This document shows, one piece after another, positions 13,480 to 25,960 of a stretch of 64,000 nt of DNA. Numbering within the stretch: position 1 is the first letter of the stretch; each line of letters starts with the position of its first letter. The DNA is from Cacajao melanocephalus (Eukaryota; Chordata; Mammalia; Primates; Pitheciidae): assembly GCA_963573385.1 (NCBI GenBank), contig CAUYLG010018013.1, positions 62,001 through 126,000 on the forward strand, in the 5' to 3' direction. The position numbers and the translations under genes were made by a program. Below the pieces are notes generated by a model. That model was not told where the DNA came from and ran no database searches. It worked only from the letters and a program-made list of their open reading frames with translations.

Positions 13480-13760
13480 TCAAAGCAAACAACCCACTGC
13501 AAACACTGGGGGTAACAGCAACAAGCATGAATCCTTCACAATTATCCAGCCCAGCTGCTCACAGCTCGTCTGGGCTGCTTTCATTAACAACAATGTCAAC
13601 AAAAGACTGAAACCCACCCAATAACTACATGGGTCAATACCGCAACTGTATACCCGCTGTAGGAGGAAACGCTGTTCTCCTTTGTTGCTTGGGCAAACAT
13701 GTAGAATAATTCAGTCAGATGGACAAGTGCTTGTCTAATCATTTGTTACGTGAATTATTC
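13480..13760. other. repeat-free segment, candidate regulatory element
   Basis: This is a mixed-composition block with SOX/forkhead-like words (aacaatgtcaacaaaag, cctttgttgc, aatcatttgttacgtg) and no recognised repeat. Calling it regulatory is inference; it was picked by eye. Confidence 0.25.
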
Positions 13761-15137
13761 AACGACTTTTCACATAAACTACTAAACAGGGCTCTTCAAA
13801 TATTTCTGTGGCACTTCCAGCTGTCCAACTGTGGAAGTGCATAAAAGGAACAAAGGCAGATGAAAAGAGAAATCATGACCTGAGTTAGTCCCCAGTGATA
13901 ATCTTTAGTTTAAGAATCTCGAATCATCATGACTAATCCCTTTAGGACTAACCCTTGCCTGGCATTTTCACTAGTGCCCAATCTTTACAATGTGGACCAG
14001 ATTGAGGGTGGGGTCATGCAGAAAGTCTGACTTTGAAGCTCCACTATCTTTACCTTGCTCAACTTTAAAGGTACCTCCCCACCTCCCTTTCACAAGCACT
14101 TCCAATAGGTATGATATGCATTTAGGATTTTTATTGGAGTATTTTAAAAACAGACATATGTAAGCAGGCTACAAAGCACAGTGTCAAGGCAGCTGTTCCT
14201 AAAGATTATCTTTTATATTTCATATATGTTACATTTTAGAATTTCCTGGATAAATTTTGATTAAAAATGTTAATATTTATTTAACAAAGAATTATTTTAA
14301 AACAAAGCAGTTCTAACTTCCCTTTCTTTCCTCTTAAATGTATAGCTTGTGAAATCAAGTACAAACCAGGCAGCCTGGCGAGAAGGGCCCCTCACTTGGG
14401 CCCTGGCCTTCAGCTGGGTGAGATTCACCCTGTAAGACAAGGGGACATGCCCACACACAGGACTTGTCCATGGCCTCTACACCAAGAGCTGGGTACCCAG
14501 GACCCGAAATTCCCTGCCCAGACACCCTGCCCAGGCCCAATCCAGAGTACTCAGTCCTCTTCCTGAGGCCTCCAAGGGTGAGATCAAGCTGCTGGTTTGA
14601 GTGTGTCTAGATCTGAGGGCAGCCATGGGGGTCTGATGAAGCTTTGAAGTGAGAACTAGGGTGTGTACAAGAAAATATGTGAGGGCCCACATGGTTAAAG
14701 CAATGAATTCCAAAAGTGCCTGAGATTTTTAAATTCCAACCTGGCCTTTCAGGTCAACTCTAAGGTGTATTTATTTACTGGATTTATAACTTTTAAATAC
14801 TTTGGTATGGTATGAGGGTCTCCATTTGGACTCTTTCACTGACAGTTTCTGGTAGCCCAGTCTTAAAATGCTGAAGCCACTGCAATCACCAAATATTTCC
14901 ATGTAATATTGTGTGTCTAAGAAAACAAGCAACATTTTTTTTCCCCTAAACATTTTCACTTTTATAGATCCACATACCTACAACAGTAATTAAAATGTTG
15001 ATTTTATTTCTATTACTGCTTTTAAAACACAGTAAGAGTTTAAAAGTTAAAAACAAAATTCAATAATTATTGCTATCTACCAGCTTAGTACATAGGGACA
15101 TGATAGAGATTTTAACAGACTTTCAAACACAGATGAG

Positions 15138-15548
<411 letters not shown>

Positions 15549-16789
15549 CTACCTCATTTCTGCTTCTGACTATAGCCGGTTTACTCTGCCACCTGTAATT
15601 GCAGAATTTTCACTTTTTACCACCAGTGTCTACAGATTTTTATTTCTGGGCATAAAAAATTGTGCTTTCAAAAAGCAACTACTACTCCAGGACATAGTAA
15701 ACAAAATTTGAGAAACTTCTTCCTTCTAAAGGTCTCTAATAATCTCAGAAGTACCCTGACGCAGAAATACGCTGCGAAGGTACTTCTGAAGCTGTCTTCA
15801 AGTAACAACTAGAAAGTTGGCAATTTTTTTAAATACTCTTGAAAGAAGAAAACACCATCAGAGCTACATGGGAGCAGCAAAACATAAATAAAATTATTTA
15901 CTTATTTTTAAATCAGAGAAATCACCTGAAAAGCAAGTGAGAGTATTCAAATGCCAAAAAGTCAGATGACAAATATTTTAGCTGTATAGTCCAATTGTTT
16001 TGATGATTCCTACAAAACACTTTCTAAATTCGAGTAAAAGGCCCATATCCAGATTGGGAGTCGACAGAAAGTTGCCACTGGCATTACTGTCAGTGTTTGC
16101 TGAAGGTTCATGTTTGCATGTATTTGCACATCAGACCTGGCAGCTTCCTGGGAAGACTGCCTTCAGAGCTAGCCCTCCAATCATCATAAACTGGTTTTAT
16201 ATGCACATTTTAAAGAATTCAGGACTCACCAGAAGCTCTGAGAAATGAAGAGGAATGATCCATTAATATATTTTATTCTACTCAGAAGGAAGCATATTGC
16301 AGTTCCATATTTTAATAGGAAAATGATTTGAAGGAAGGGATTGTATCTAATCTTTACTATGCACCCCCAATACAGTACAGGCCTGTTTGCCCTCCAGCTG
16401 CTGAATCAATACCTACTGACTAACTTTAAATATTTTATTTAGACTGCAAGTTCATCTATCAATACCAACAGGTTTCAAAGTCAGAAATCATTAAAATAAT
16501 TTTGAGTTGTCTAACAAAAAAAATCAGAAAAATCTCTCAGCCACAGAGGTATAGTTGGGCCTTTTTAATATCCAAAGGAAAATATATACAGAATTGACAA
16601 AGAGTTCTTCCCACTTAAATATCTTTCAGTACTAATGCAATTGAACAAATCAAATGGACTATCATGTAGCAGAGACTTTTGTCTTATATGTTTGTTAAAG
16701 AAAATTTTCACCCTATTAACCAAATAGACAACATCCATCGTGAAACATTTCATATGTAATATTCTTCTTTCATTTCTCCCCAGGAAAGA

Positions 16790-17050
16790 GGGTTGACCCA
16801 TAAGGAAGAATGGAGAGAAAGAAAAAAAAAAGAGGCACAAAGAGAAAAAAAGGAAGAAAGAGAAGGGAATTGAAAATGACAAGGGTGAGCAAAACAGTTT
16901 ACAAGTGAGCATCTGGTATTGACAGGAGGAACTGAACACAGTCTGTACAGTCACACTGAAGTCTAGAAGGAGGATGGCAATTTGAAAAAAGGGAGGGAAG
17001 AAGTGGCAGGGGGAGGGAAGCAGGAGGGAAAGAACGGAAGAGGTCAGGGG
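16790..17050 (+). repeat. polypurine-rich tract
   Basis: GA-rich blocks at about 16792-16868 and 16980-17050 are almost pure purine on the plus strand, hence pyrimidine in the TLE4 transcript. No regular repeat unit is present. Confidence 0.6.
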
Positions 17051-17730
17051 TAGAGGAGTAACTAACTAACCGAAGTATTGTACCTGGATGCTTACCTATT
17101 TAGTCATAATTTGCTCTTACTCTCACAAAGACAAAAATGTGACCAGCTTAGTTTAAAATTACCCTAAATAAGGTCAGACTAGGTTACTACCAGATTTTAT
17201 CATCAAAACACATTCCAGCCTATACATCCAATTCAGGAGTCTCATTCAGAGCACTGACAGTCCAATACGGTTTGGTTATAATCCCTGAGACCGGGGCTGG
17301 GCCAAGGATGTGGAATAACTCAGCTTCCAAGTCCTGATAACTGTGGTACAAACACAAGTGATTATTTCAATTTTCTCTGCAGATTATTTTTTCAGGGAAA
17401 CCCAATAAACCCAATAATGCCCAGATTTACTAGAAAATTTTTTATTCATTTCCCCATGCACCAGAAAGTAAGCTAATAACATCCCGCCGAGAGTGCTGTC
17501 AGGCTAAATCCCTGCACTGCTGAATGCACTGCTGGGATAAATCTCCCTTCACTTTCCATTCCACCATCCACTTTAGGGCAAGGCCCTGGGGACTGCTCCA
17601 GATTACCCCTCTGAACAGAGTGTCACAGGCACAAGCCCGAGTGGTCCAATCAGTGCCAAGAAAAGAACAAACTAAAAAAGATTAATTCACAGATGTTCAT
17701 GCATTTCACATACACTGTGCCCCATGGCCC

Positions 17731-17744
17731 GTTGCTAGGGCAAC
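17731..17744. promoter_or_regulatory. RFX-type X-box palindrome
   Basis: GTTGCTAGGGCAAC, inside the wider inverted repeat CCCGTTGC-TAGG-GCAACGGG (17728-17747), fits the double half-site bound by RFX factors (consensus GTTRCCATGGYAAC). The surrounding 60 bp is CpG-rich for this window (gtgcgcgc, gtgcgtctcgg). Function is inference. Confidence 0.5.
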
Positions 17745-17750
17745 GGGAGA

Positions 17751-17764
17751 CCACCAGTGCGCGC
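17751..17764. promoter_or_regulatory. CTCF-core-like motif
   Basis: CCACCAGTGCGCGC matches the CTCF core CCASCAGGGGGCGC at 12 of 14 positions and lies 6 bp from the X-box palindrome. It is a motif match only. Confidence 0.3.
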
Positions 17765-18231
17765 TTTATTGGCTTTATGAAGTGCGTCTCGGGGACTATA
17801 GTCCAAGAAACGCTGCATAATAATAGTGTGGCTTTTCTGAAGCCTTGTTTTGTGTTTATCCACATTTAACCTTCTGAGTATTATAAAGAGCACCCTTATG
17901 CAGAGCTTTCAAGCACTCCTCCCTTCCTCCCAAAACTGCCACAACTTTCTAACTAGAAACATTAAACTGCATCTCTTAGGGGTTCCTTTTGGGAAGACTC
18001 ATGTTTAAACTGCTCCACCAGTTCATGACCAAAAAAAAAAAAAAAAATCTACAACCATTTAAAGATCACCACTATATTAGTGAAGCTAATCGTATCAACC
18101 ACCCAAAACTGAATACATACATGCCTTGTTGTCTATGAAACCAGGGGAACTTAGGTTTTGAATATCAGGAGTCAGTTTTAGCCAGAAGGAACGTCAGAAC
18201 CATCAAGCCACATCAGGGTCTGTCAGAGAAG

Positions 18232-18446
18232 CAGCATCATCCAATAGAACTCTCTGCAGCAGTGGGAAGGTTCTGTATCTCTGCTGTTTTGGCAGTTTCT
18301 ACAGCCACGTGTGGCTACTAAGCACTCGATATGTGGCTAATACAACTGGGAAAATGGGTTTCAAAATTCTACTTCGCTTCAACTAATTTAACTTTATTTA
18401 AATGGCTTTATGTGACTAGTGGCTACACCCATATTGGCCAGGGCAG
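18232..18446. mobile_element. hAT-type non-autonomous element
   Basis: It runs from 'cagcatcatccaatagaactctctgc' to 'ggctacacccatattggccagggcag', with 'gccacgtgtggctactaagcactcgatatgtggcta' inside. It is the same family as 60521-60703. I am confident of the family type but not the exact name. Confidence 0.75.
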
Positions 18447-19144
18447 CCTCAGAGGCTTACCAAACAACTGTGTACGTTTTTAAAAGTTCCTAAAACACTG
18501 TCTCTTCAAGCTTTCAGTTTCTGCTTAATTCATAAAAACATAACTTCAAGTAAATGTATACAGAATGGTCTTCATGACTGCTGCTGCCACTAGCTGTGCC
18601 AGTTCCAATCAGCCAGAGTCTTTGTGAAAAAGGCCAAGGGAACAAGACTAACTTTCCCCTCCTTCTCCACCCCTACCCCTACCCAGGTTGGGAGGTTAAA
18701 ATCACAAATGTCACAACTCTCAGAGCAGTAGCACAGATCAAGTGTTAATCTAAAGGGAAGGGGTGGGTGAGGGGGAGAACACAGGCTTGTGGGGGCGAGG
18801 GAGGATCTGGAATGAAGAGGAGAAAAATAAAGCCAGTGAATAGATCAATAGAAGCAACAGCTTACATTCAGATTCACAGGAGAAAGAACACACGGAGACA
18901 ATCATTTCCTGGGAAAAGCTCAAGCCTAATGAGAATTTACTCTGCTCCTTTATGCGACAACCAGCCCTTTTGTGGCATGGGCTTCCTGACTGACAGCAAC
19001 CCGGGGCCCCTTAATAGGATTTCCATATTATTTCCAACACCTGCCCAGAAGTTATTTGTTTACATTGAAGGAGGCAAGATTCTCAAATCAGACATCTGCT
19101 TCTAGTTCAGGCATATCTTAGGAAACCATCTAGAAAGCAGCTTT

Positions 19145-19158
19145 GTTACCATGGTGAC
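19145..19158. promoter_or_regulatory. RFX-type X-box palindrome
   Basis: GTTACCATGGTGAC is close to a perfect palindrome and fits the RFX consensus with two intact half-sites. A forkhead-like TTTGTTTAC lies about 90 bp before it, near 19055. Function is inference. Confidence 0.45.
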
Positions 19159-19772
19159 ATTTTTATTTTCCTCCTTTAGTTGGCTCAAAACATTAGCATT
19201 TCCAATTTTATTTTGTTGTTCAAAAGGCCAAATGTCGCTCAAGAAAACAGAAGTTTAAAAAAAGATAAATGAATAGAATTCTCAAAATTCTCCAGAATAA
19301 TTAAAACGACTATAAGGAGCAATAAATAAAAAGGAGATCTTATTATATAGCCTACTGGCTTCTCTCACTGGGTGGCATCACTGACTTGTTTACCTCCCCT
19401 CCCCCACCCTCTTCTCTTCTCAAATTTGAAGTCAGGGCTTGAAATGTAGCCATTTAAAAAGAAGATTCAAGAATCCTTCAGGATATGATACAATTAAATA
19501 ATGAGTCCATTTCCATGAAAAAGAATTGCTCATGCTCACCCTTATCCCCATATCTTAGAAAGTTCACTTACAAGAATACTTAAGACATTTTAACTTCCAC
19601 CTCACTGCCTGCATTTCAGTAAAAGGGGAGGGAGGTAAGGGAAAGAGTAAGCTTTTCATGAACATTTAGTGGTTGCAGAGGGGACAGAATATTCAACAGT
19701 GTCAGGGAAAATAGGTGGAACACACGTAAATGGATTACATGTATGTGTGTGTTGTTCTCCAGTTCCTAGTGA

Positions 19773-20157
<385 letters not shown>

Positions 20158-20542
20158 AAGTGGGAATTTCTTAAGTTACAATACTACTACTCTCAGCTTA
20201 AAATGTTTTTTAAAGCAGTATAATTTATTATATGCAAAAATAATTGGATTGGTTCTAAATAATGAATAATCTGATAGAGTTAAAGCAATGTGACTTACCT
20301 TATTCAACATTTAGAGTCAAAGAAAAACAACTAAGTATTCAACTCTAACACTGCAAGTTTTGACTTGCCAAGTCTAAGCAGCATTACTGAGTTTTGAAAT
20401 AATTGTATGATCTTCATTTAACAGCAAGCTTATTTAAAACATTCAAAAACTCTTTCAGAAAGTACTACTCAGCCCCTCAGCAAACTTCCTTTCTATTACT
20501 CTTTCATGAAGCCTGAATTCTCTTCAACCCTGTCACAAGGCA

Positions 20543-20556
20543 GTTGCCATGGCAGT
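20543..20556. promoter_or_regulatory. RFX-type X-box, one half-site degenerate
   Basis: GTTGCCATGGCAGT matches GTTGCCATGGCAAC at 12 of 14 positions. It is the third such motif within 2.9 kb. Function is inference. Confidence 0.4.
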
Positions 20557-20838
20557 AATCAGATATGACTCTGTAAGTCCGAAATTACAGTTCTTATTAG
20601 TGGTGGCTCCCAAGTGTAGAGAGTCTTTTCACCCAGAAGATAGCTGAGCTACTTCAAATCACCATAGAACAAAACACATTAGTTGGACAGAGGAAAGTGT
20701 TGCAGAAATAATTTAAGAAAGCAAGAAGTAAGAGTATTAAACTTCCCTACCCCATGGGTGATTTTATAATTTTTCCATAGTGGGTTAGTGTTACTGTAAG
20801 AATACAAAAAGAAAGAAAAGAAAAGAAAAAAGACAGAC

Positions 20839-20922
20839 GGAAGGAAGGAAGGAAGGAAGGCAGGAAGGAAGGAAGACAGGAAGGAAGGAAGGAAGGAAGG
20901 AAGGCAGGAAGGAAGGAAGGAA
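20839..20922 (+). repeat. (GGAA)n microsatellite
   Basis: Eighteen GGAA units in blocks of 5, 3, 6 and 4, separated by GGCA or GACA interruptions and bordered by A-rich AAAG sequence. Long GGAA arrays are known binding sites for ETS factors and for the EWSR1-FLI1 fusion protein; use here is not shown. Confidence 0.95.
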
Positions 20923-21189
20923 AAAGAAAAAAGAAAAACGAAACGATGGAGAACAATTCATTGGAAGAAGTATCTACATTTTGAGAAACAAATGCTTTTG
21001 CAATTCAAACGCCAACTATTAACACTTAAATAAATCTTGGGCTCCTCTAAATTTTTAAAAATGTTAACTATAAACTTTGTAACATTTTCCCAAGAGATGA
21101 ATGCATCCTAATTAAGAAAATTAGAAATACTAAACATCAGGATGAAAACGTCTAATAACTAAGAGGGTTGGTTTATGGAGGGAAAGGAT

Positions 21190-21500
21190 TAAACCATTTT
21201 GCCAAATCAGCTAGAGAAAGCCAACATGCCACCCAGCCCGCCCCTGTTAATTAATATTTGTTCTGCTTCAGCAATCGGTGGAGGAGGGTGCTGCAAAACA
21301 AGCATGTCTCCCAGAGTCACATCATTAATCCATTTATGCGCACCACCTGAGGACCAGCTATGCCCTAAAGATATTTATTCATCTGCTTGACAAACAAACA
21401 ATTACCACACATTTTTTGGAATTAGGACACCTGTTACATTTCATGCAGTTTACATGCCTAAAGGCAGATATCAATTAATACTGAACAAATTACTGCATCA
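21190..21500. other. repeat-free segment, candidate regulatory element
   Basis: Contains homeodomain-like TTAATTAAT and CATTAATCC, forkhead-like GACAAACAAACAA, and E-box-like CACCTG words. No recognised repeat. Function is inference. Confidence 0.28.
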
Positions 21501-21904
21501 TAGATCCACAGAACAAAACTTCTTGATTGCTCCTTGATAACTGTAAATAGTTACGTTAAAAATAAATACCTAAAAGTATCATAAACAAAGAATTAAAAAG
21601 CAACAGTAATGCCAAAACACTTAATTTCAAATTACCATCTTATTTTGGGAAACTGGAAGAGTTATAACCTTAAATACTTGAAAGGCATACTTTATCACCC
21701 TACCACCCAACCCCTCAAATGATCTCTGCACTTCTAACCACTGTGTTTATTTGGCTAATGGTATGGCCAACTTTACTGCTGAAACATAACCTATGGTATA
21801 AGATTTTTATTTCAAAATTTGCTTCTAGGGAAGGACTAAATAACACATAAGAAAATAGCTATATTCCGAATACTTAGAAGAATGCCTTGAGTTACAGCCT
21901 TGAG

Positions 21905-21960
21905 ATCCATGGAGGTTAAATGACTTGTTGATACACAGCTTGCCTAGTGGTAGAGAGGAT
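21905..21960 (-). mobile_element. possible MIR fragment
   Basis: 'gaggttaaatgacttgttgatacacagcttgcctagtggtagag' resembles the antisense MIR core. Confidence 0.4.
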
Positions 21961-22984
21961 TGTTGAAGAACCTGGTATAGCCTTCCTACAGAATGGCTCA
22001 TATTCTAAATGATTCAATGTGCTTCCTTGTGGTTTCAAGAATACTTCATGCTTAATTACACCAGGAAAAGCCTTTTCCTTATAATGGGAAAATGGGATAG
22101 GAGAATGAAGTCTATCTTTGCTTGTACACATTGGTGATGAACAATGAAATGGATTTTACCAATAATCAAGGGAATAAGATACCTAAAAATGTATGCTGAC
22201 CATAAAAAGGTAGAATTCTATTTCTATTCCTTAACCTTGAAACACAGACTATCATGTACTTGAAATACAAATCCACTATCCAAGTAAGTATTGCTTAAGT
22301 TAGTCTTTTTAAAACATATTTTAAAACAGGATTTTAAAAATATATTAAGTACTTCTATTTCCTTATTAGGTGGTATCCCTGATTCCCCATGCCCTAAATG
22401 AGTAAAGCTATCTCCCCCTAAATTTGATCTTCTTGAGGAGAAGAATCTTAATCCTTTGTGGAATTGTGTAAGAGGACAAATCAAAGATTAGTTTGAGAAG
22501 GAAATTATGAGTTAGGCAGTGGCGTAAAACAAAAATGTTTTTAATGAGAAAGATTTAGATTAAAAGAGACCTAACAGATCACAACAAAATAAAATGGATC
22601 CTATTCGAATCCCATTTCGAGCAAACCAATTATTTGAAATAATCTAAGAAGTTTGACTATAAGCTGGGTATCAGAAGATATCAAAGAATTATTTTACTAA
22701 GTGATTGAAAGCATTATGGTTATCTAAAAAAAAAGGCTCACTATTTAGAGAATGTGTTCATTTTGCATATTGAAGTAGATAGGAACAAAATGTGTATTAT
22801 CTGGGATTTGTTTTCAAATACTTCAGCAAAGAAAAAATAATAAAAACGTGGCTACATACTGATAGCTGTTTTACCTAGTTGCTGGGTGTATGGGGGGTTC
22901 TCTGTACTTTGTGGTATGTCTCAAATTTTTAATAACTTAGAATGAAACTGGGTCACCCAAAGAGCTTCCCTTTGAGGACAGCAC

Positions 22985-23115
22985 TGGCTATGTGACCTCT
23001 GACACGTCTTCACACCTCTAAACCTTTCCTCAGGTATGAAATAAGGGTAAGCATAACAACACCTACCTTCACCGGTCAAATCTAACCTATGAGCTCTACA
23101 TGCGGTAGGGGCTGC
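22985..23115 (+). mobile_element. MIR fragment
   Basis: The sense pattern 'ggctatgtgacctctgacacg...aacctttcctcaggtatgaaataagggtaagcataacaacacctacctt' is visible. Confidence 0.55.
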
Positions 23116-23879
23116 TCAGAGATCATTAGGACTGAGTGGACACTGGATCCACCTTATTTTTCTCTAGGTTAGAGTAGAAAGCTGAAGTGCTACAGCTGAC
23201 AACGTCTCTTCTCAGATTACTGATTACTGAGGGGAAAGATACCAAAAGTCCATGACTGTTTTGTTTGCTTCAACACTCTTTAGTGTTTTGTGGAGTTCAC
23301 CGATTCCCTCCTTTTCAAGCTAGCTTTCTATTATTTTATGCCTTTGCCTTTTTACAATACGTACTTCTAAAGTCTGGAGTAACACAAATTTATTCCACAA
23401 ACTTATTTCCCAAATGGTAACATTCCTACTTAAAGGGGTGTATGAAGTAATCATTCTGTTAATTCAGGCTAAAAACCCACTTTCACCTGTAACACCCAAC
23501 TAATGAGGCAAAAGTGCTTTCTTGGCCTGAATCATGCCCTTCAACTTGAACATAAAAGCAACCTTATTCTAATTTTCCACTGATAAACCTTTATTGTCAA
23601 CAGAACAACTGGGAGATACAAAAAAGCAATGTATGATGTTTTAGTCATCTATGCCCCAAAATATAGACGTGGCAGAATAAAAAGGCATTTCCTTAAACAC
23701 AAATAACGAATGAATCACCATAAAAACCTTTAAACAAAATCAAGGAATTTGCATAGGAAAAAGTATATATACCCACAGAAAAGGATTTAGCTAAAAAATA
23801 ATTATATGTAAATTAAAAAAACAAAGTGCACCATCCATACTCATTATGCCAACAAAAATTACAAAAACTATAAAGCTCA

Positions 23880-24080
23880 ATATTGGCGGATTGTGTGGCA
23901 ACATATTCAAACACTGCATTTGGCATTTTAAATTAGTACAGAGTTTTAGGAGATCAATTTGGCACTGCACAAGTCACTAAAAATGATCATACTCTTTGAT
24001 GATGCATCCAGCACTCTGGGCTTGAAGACATTCCAATAAAATAACAAAAATAAAAACAACACCACTCAGAGGGAAAAAAC
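23880..24080 (+). mobile_element. possible L1M/HAL1-like fragment
   Basis: 'caatttggcactgca...catactctttgatgatgcatccagcactctgggcttgaagacattcc' follows the pattern of old L1 ORF2 3' sequence. It is heavily degraded. Confidence 0.35.
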
Positions 24081-25519
24081 GTTTGTACTGGCTAAGCATA
24101 GGCATAGAGGAAAAAAACATTTGTACTTCTGCTATATTTTACAGATAAAAAAGGCAAATCCCTCATAGATCTGACTTGAGAAGGTTCTTGCACTCAGGAT
24201 AAAACACAGGAGAACCAGAAAGATACATAAAAAGGACTTACAAAATAATAAAGAATGCACAATAGCAACTAGGGTGAGGCCATGGAGCTATCAGCATTTG
24301 GTGATAGTGAATTTTGGGACTTATATTTAAGCTGGTCTTGATTTTGGTGCCTATTTTTTGCTACCTGGAATTATGTAGACATTTGGGATGGAGTGGGAAA
24401 TAACACTAATTTCTGAATCTCATGTTCTTACCAAGTTTTAGGCAATTTTGGCCTTCACAGCTCTGTATCATTACCCTTGTTTCAGTCACTCAGACAAAAA
24501 CTGGAGAGTGCTATGAGAAACCTAATGACTCAGGGCAGCTGACTCCTCTTAATGAACTGGAACTCCTGGCAGCATGTGGGAATGTCCCCTGACACCATTT
24601 TAGAGCCAATCACTTTTACCCCTTGGCCCTCAATGAGAGGAGGTGGGCAATGGAAGATTCCATCACCTCAGAAAACATGTCCTTATAGTGTCACTTATGC
24701 CTTTTCTAGGGATGAGAGAAATGGTTCTCAATACTCAAAAGATGGTGAGAACACTCCCACTTAACCTACTTTGGATTCCTTTTGGAGAGAGAAATTTTGG
24801 CTTTCTGCCCTACCATTAAGGGTGAGAGTAAATCACAGTCTGTGTTTCTTGCCATTTTCAGGCCTCAAATGTGGGACTTACTGTTAGGCACATGGAATCA
24901 CTGGATAGGCAAGTGACAAGCAAGGAAGGCTGCAGGTGCCATGGCTCCTGACTTCAACAGCCTTACAACACACACTGGTCTAGTTTCTCATCACCAAGGA
25001 AATTGATTCTTGGGCTCCTACAGTGCTTTCTCCTTTAGATCCATATTTACATTCTCCACCTTTGTTGAAAAACTTCAGATACAGGTCTGCAAATAACAGG
25101 CTTCGGAATGAACTTGGCTACAGGAGCTACAGAAAACGAGCCCAGTAAAGCCAACAGTATGCAATTTAGTGGCCACAGAACTTCCGAGAAGAGACAGAGG
25201 AGAAAAAAGGCCCAACACGTTAATAAGTGAATTTCTTTCATTTTACTTGGCATCTAAAGGTAAAGTACCTTAATTACTTGAATCTTTACAGTAAGTTTAA
25301 ATTTATAGTTTATAAACTATTCTGAAATCTGCCCTGTTTAACAATCTGTAACGTCAAGAAAACACTTTAAAGCGGCTCTCACAATTAAACCCATCTACAA
25401 CCTTGTATAAATCAAAATTTTGCTACCATATCAAAATGTTCCACTGGGGCTGTATAAGCTTGCCCACATCCTCATTACATGCAACACTAATTACTACCAG
25501 CAGATTCAGAATTTTCTGC

Positions 25520-25960
25520 ACATTAGAGGCTTTTAGAGGAGCTATAAAAAATTTCAGGCACCATTAATTTAAATTTGTATTGAAATTTCCTTTTGACAGA
25601 TGGCCAAAAATTACCTATTATTTAGAGTACCAGAGCTGCCTGTTTGCACATTAGAAAAGGAAAGGAAAAAATTAAAAGCAAGAAGGAAATTTATGTCACG
25701 TTCACTACCTGTTAAATGTTAAGGAGCATTATCTTGCATAAATAAATTATTTCATACAAGCTCAACTCCAGCTGCAGGCAGCTGGCACGCTCTGGCTGAT
25801 AAAAACCATCTAGAGTCACACAGCAGACAGTCGTAAAATCCTCTCTTAACCAGGAACCACTTATGGGAGGACGATCGATGGAACAAGCAACTAAAACTGC
25901 TTCTCTGAGCGTCACCGAACACATTCAGAAAAATTAGCAAACTATTTCACCTTGTAGAAC
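25520..25960. other. repeat-free segment, candidate regulatory element
   Basis: AT-rich block with 'caccattaatttaaatttg' and E-box words CAGCTGC/CAGCTG near 25770. No recognised repeat. It includes a GATCGATGG word near 25873. Function is inference. Confidence 0.22.

Noticed and set aside
16565..16954. 129-codon minus-strand frame, the longest in the window
   Set aside because: Its F/S/L-rich run comes from the polypurine tract. No domain, splice context or start context supports a gene.
20747..20956. 69-codon minus-strand frame rich in FLPS
   Set aside because: It is the GGAA microsatellite read as protein.
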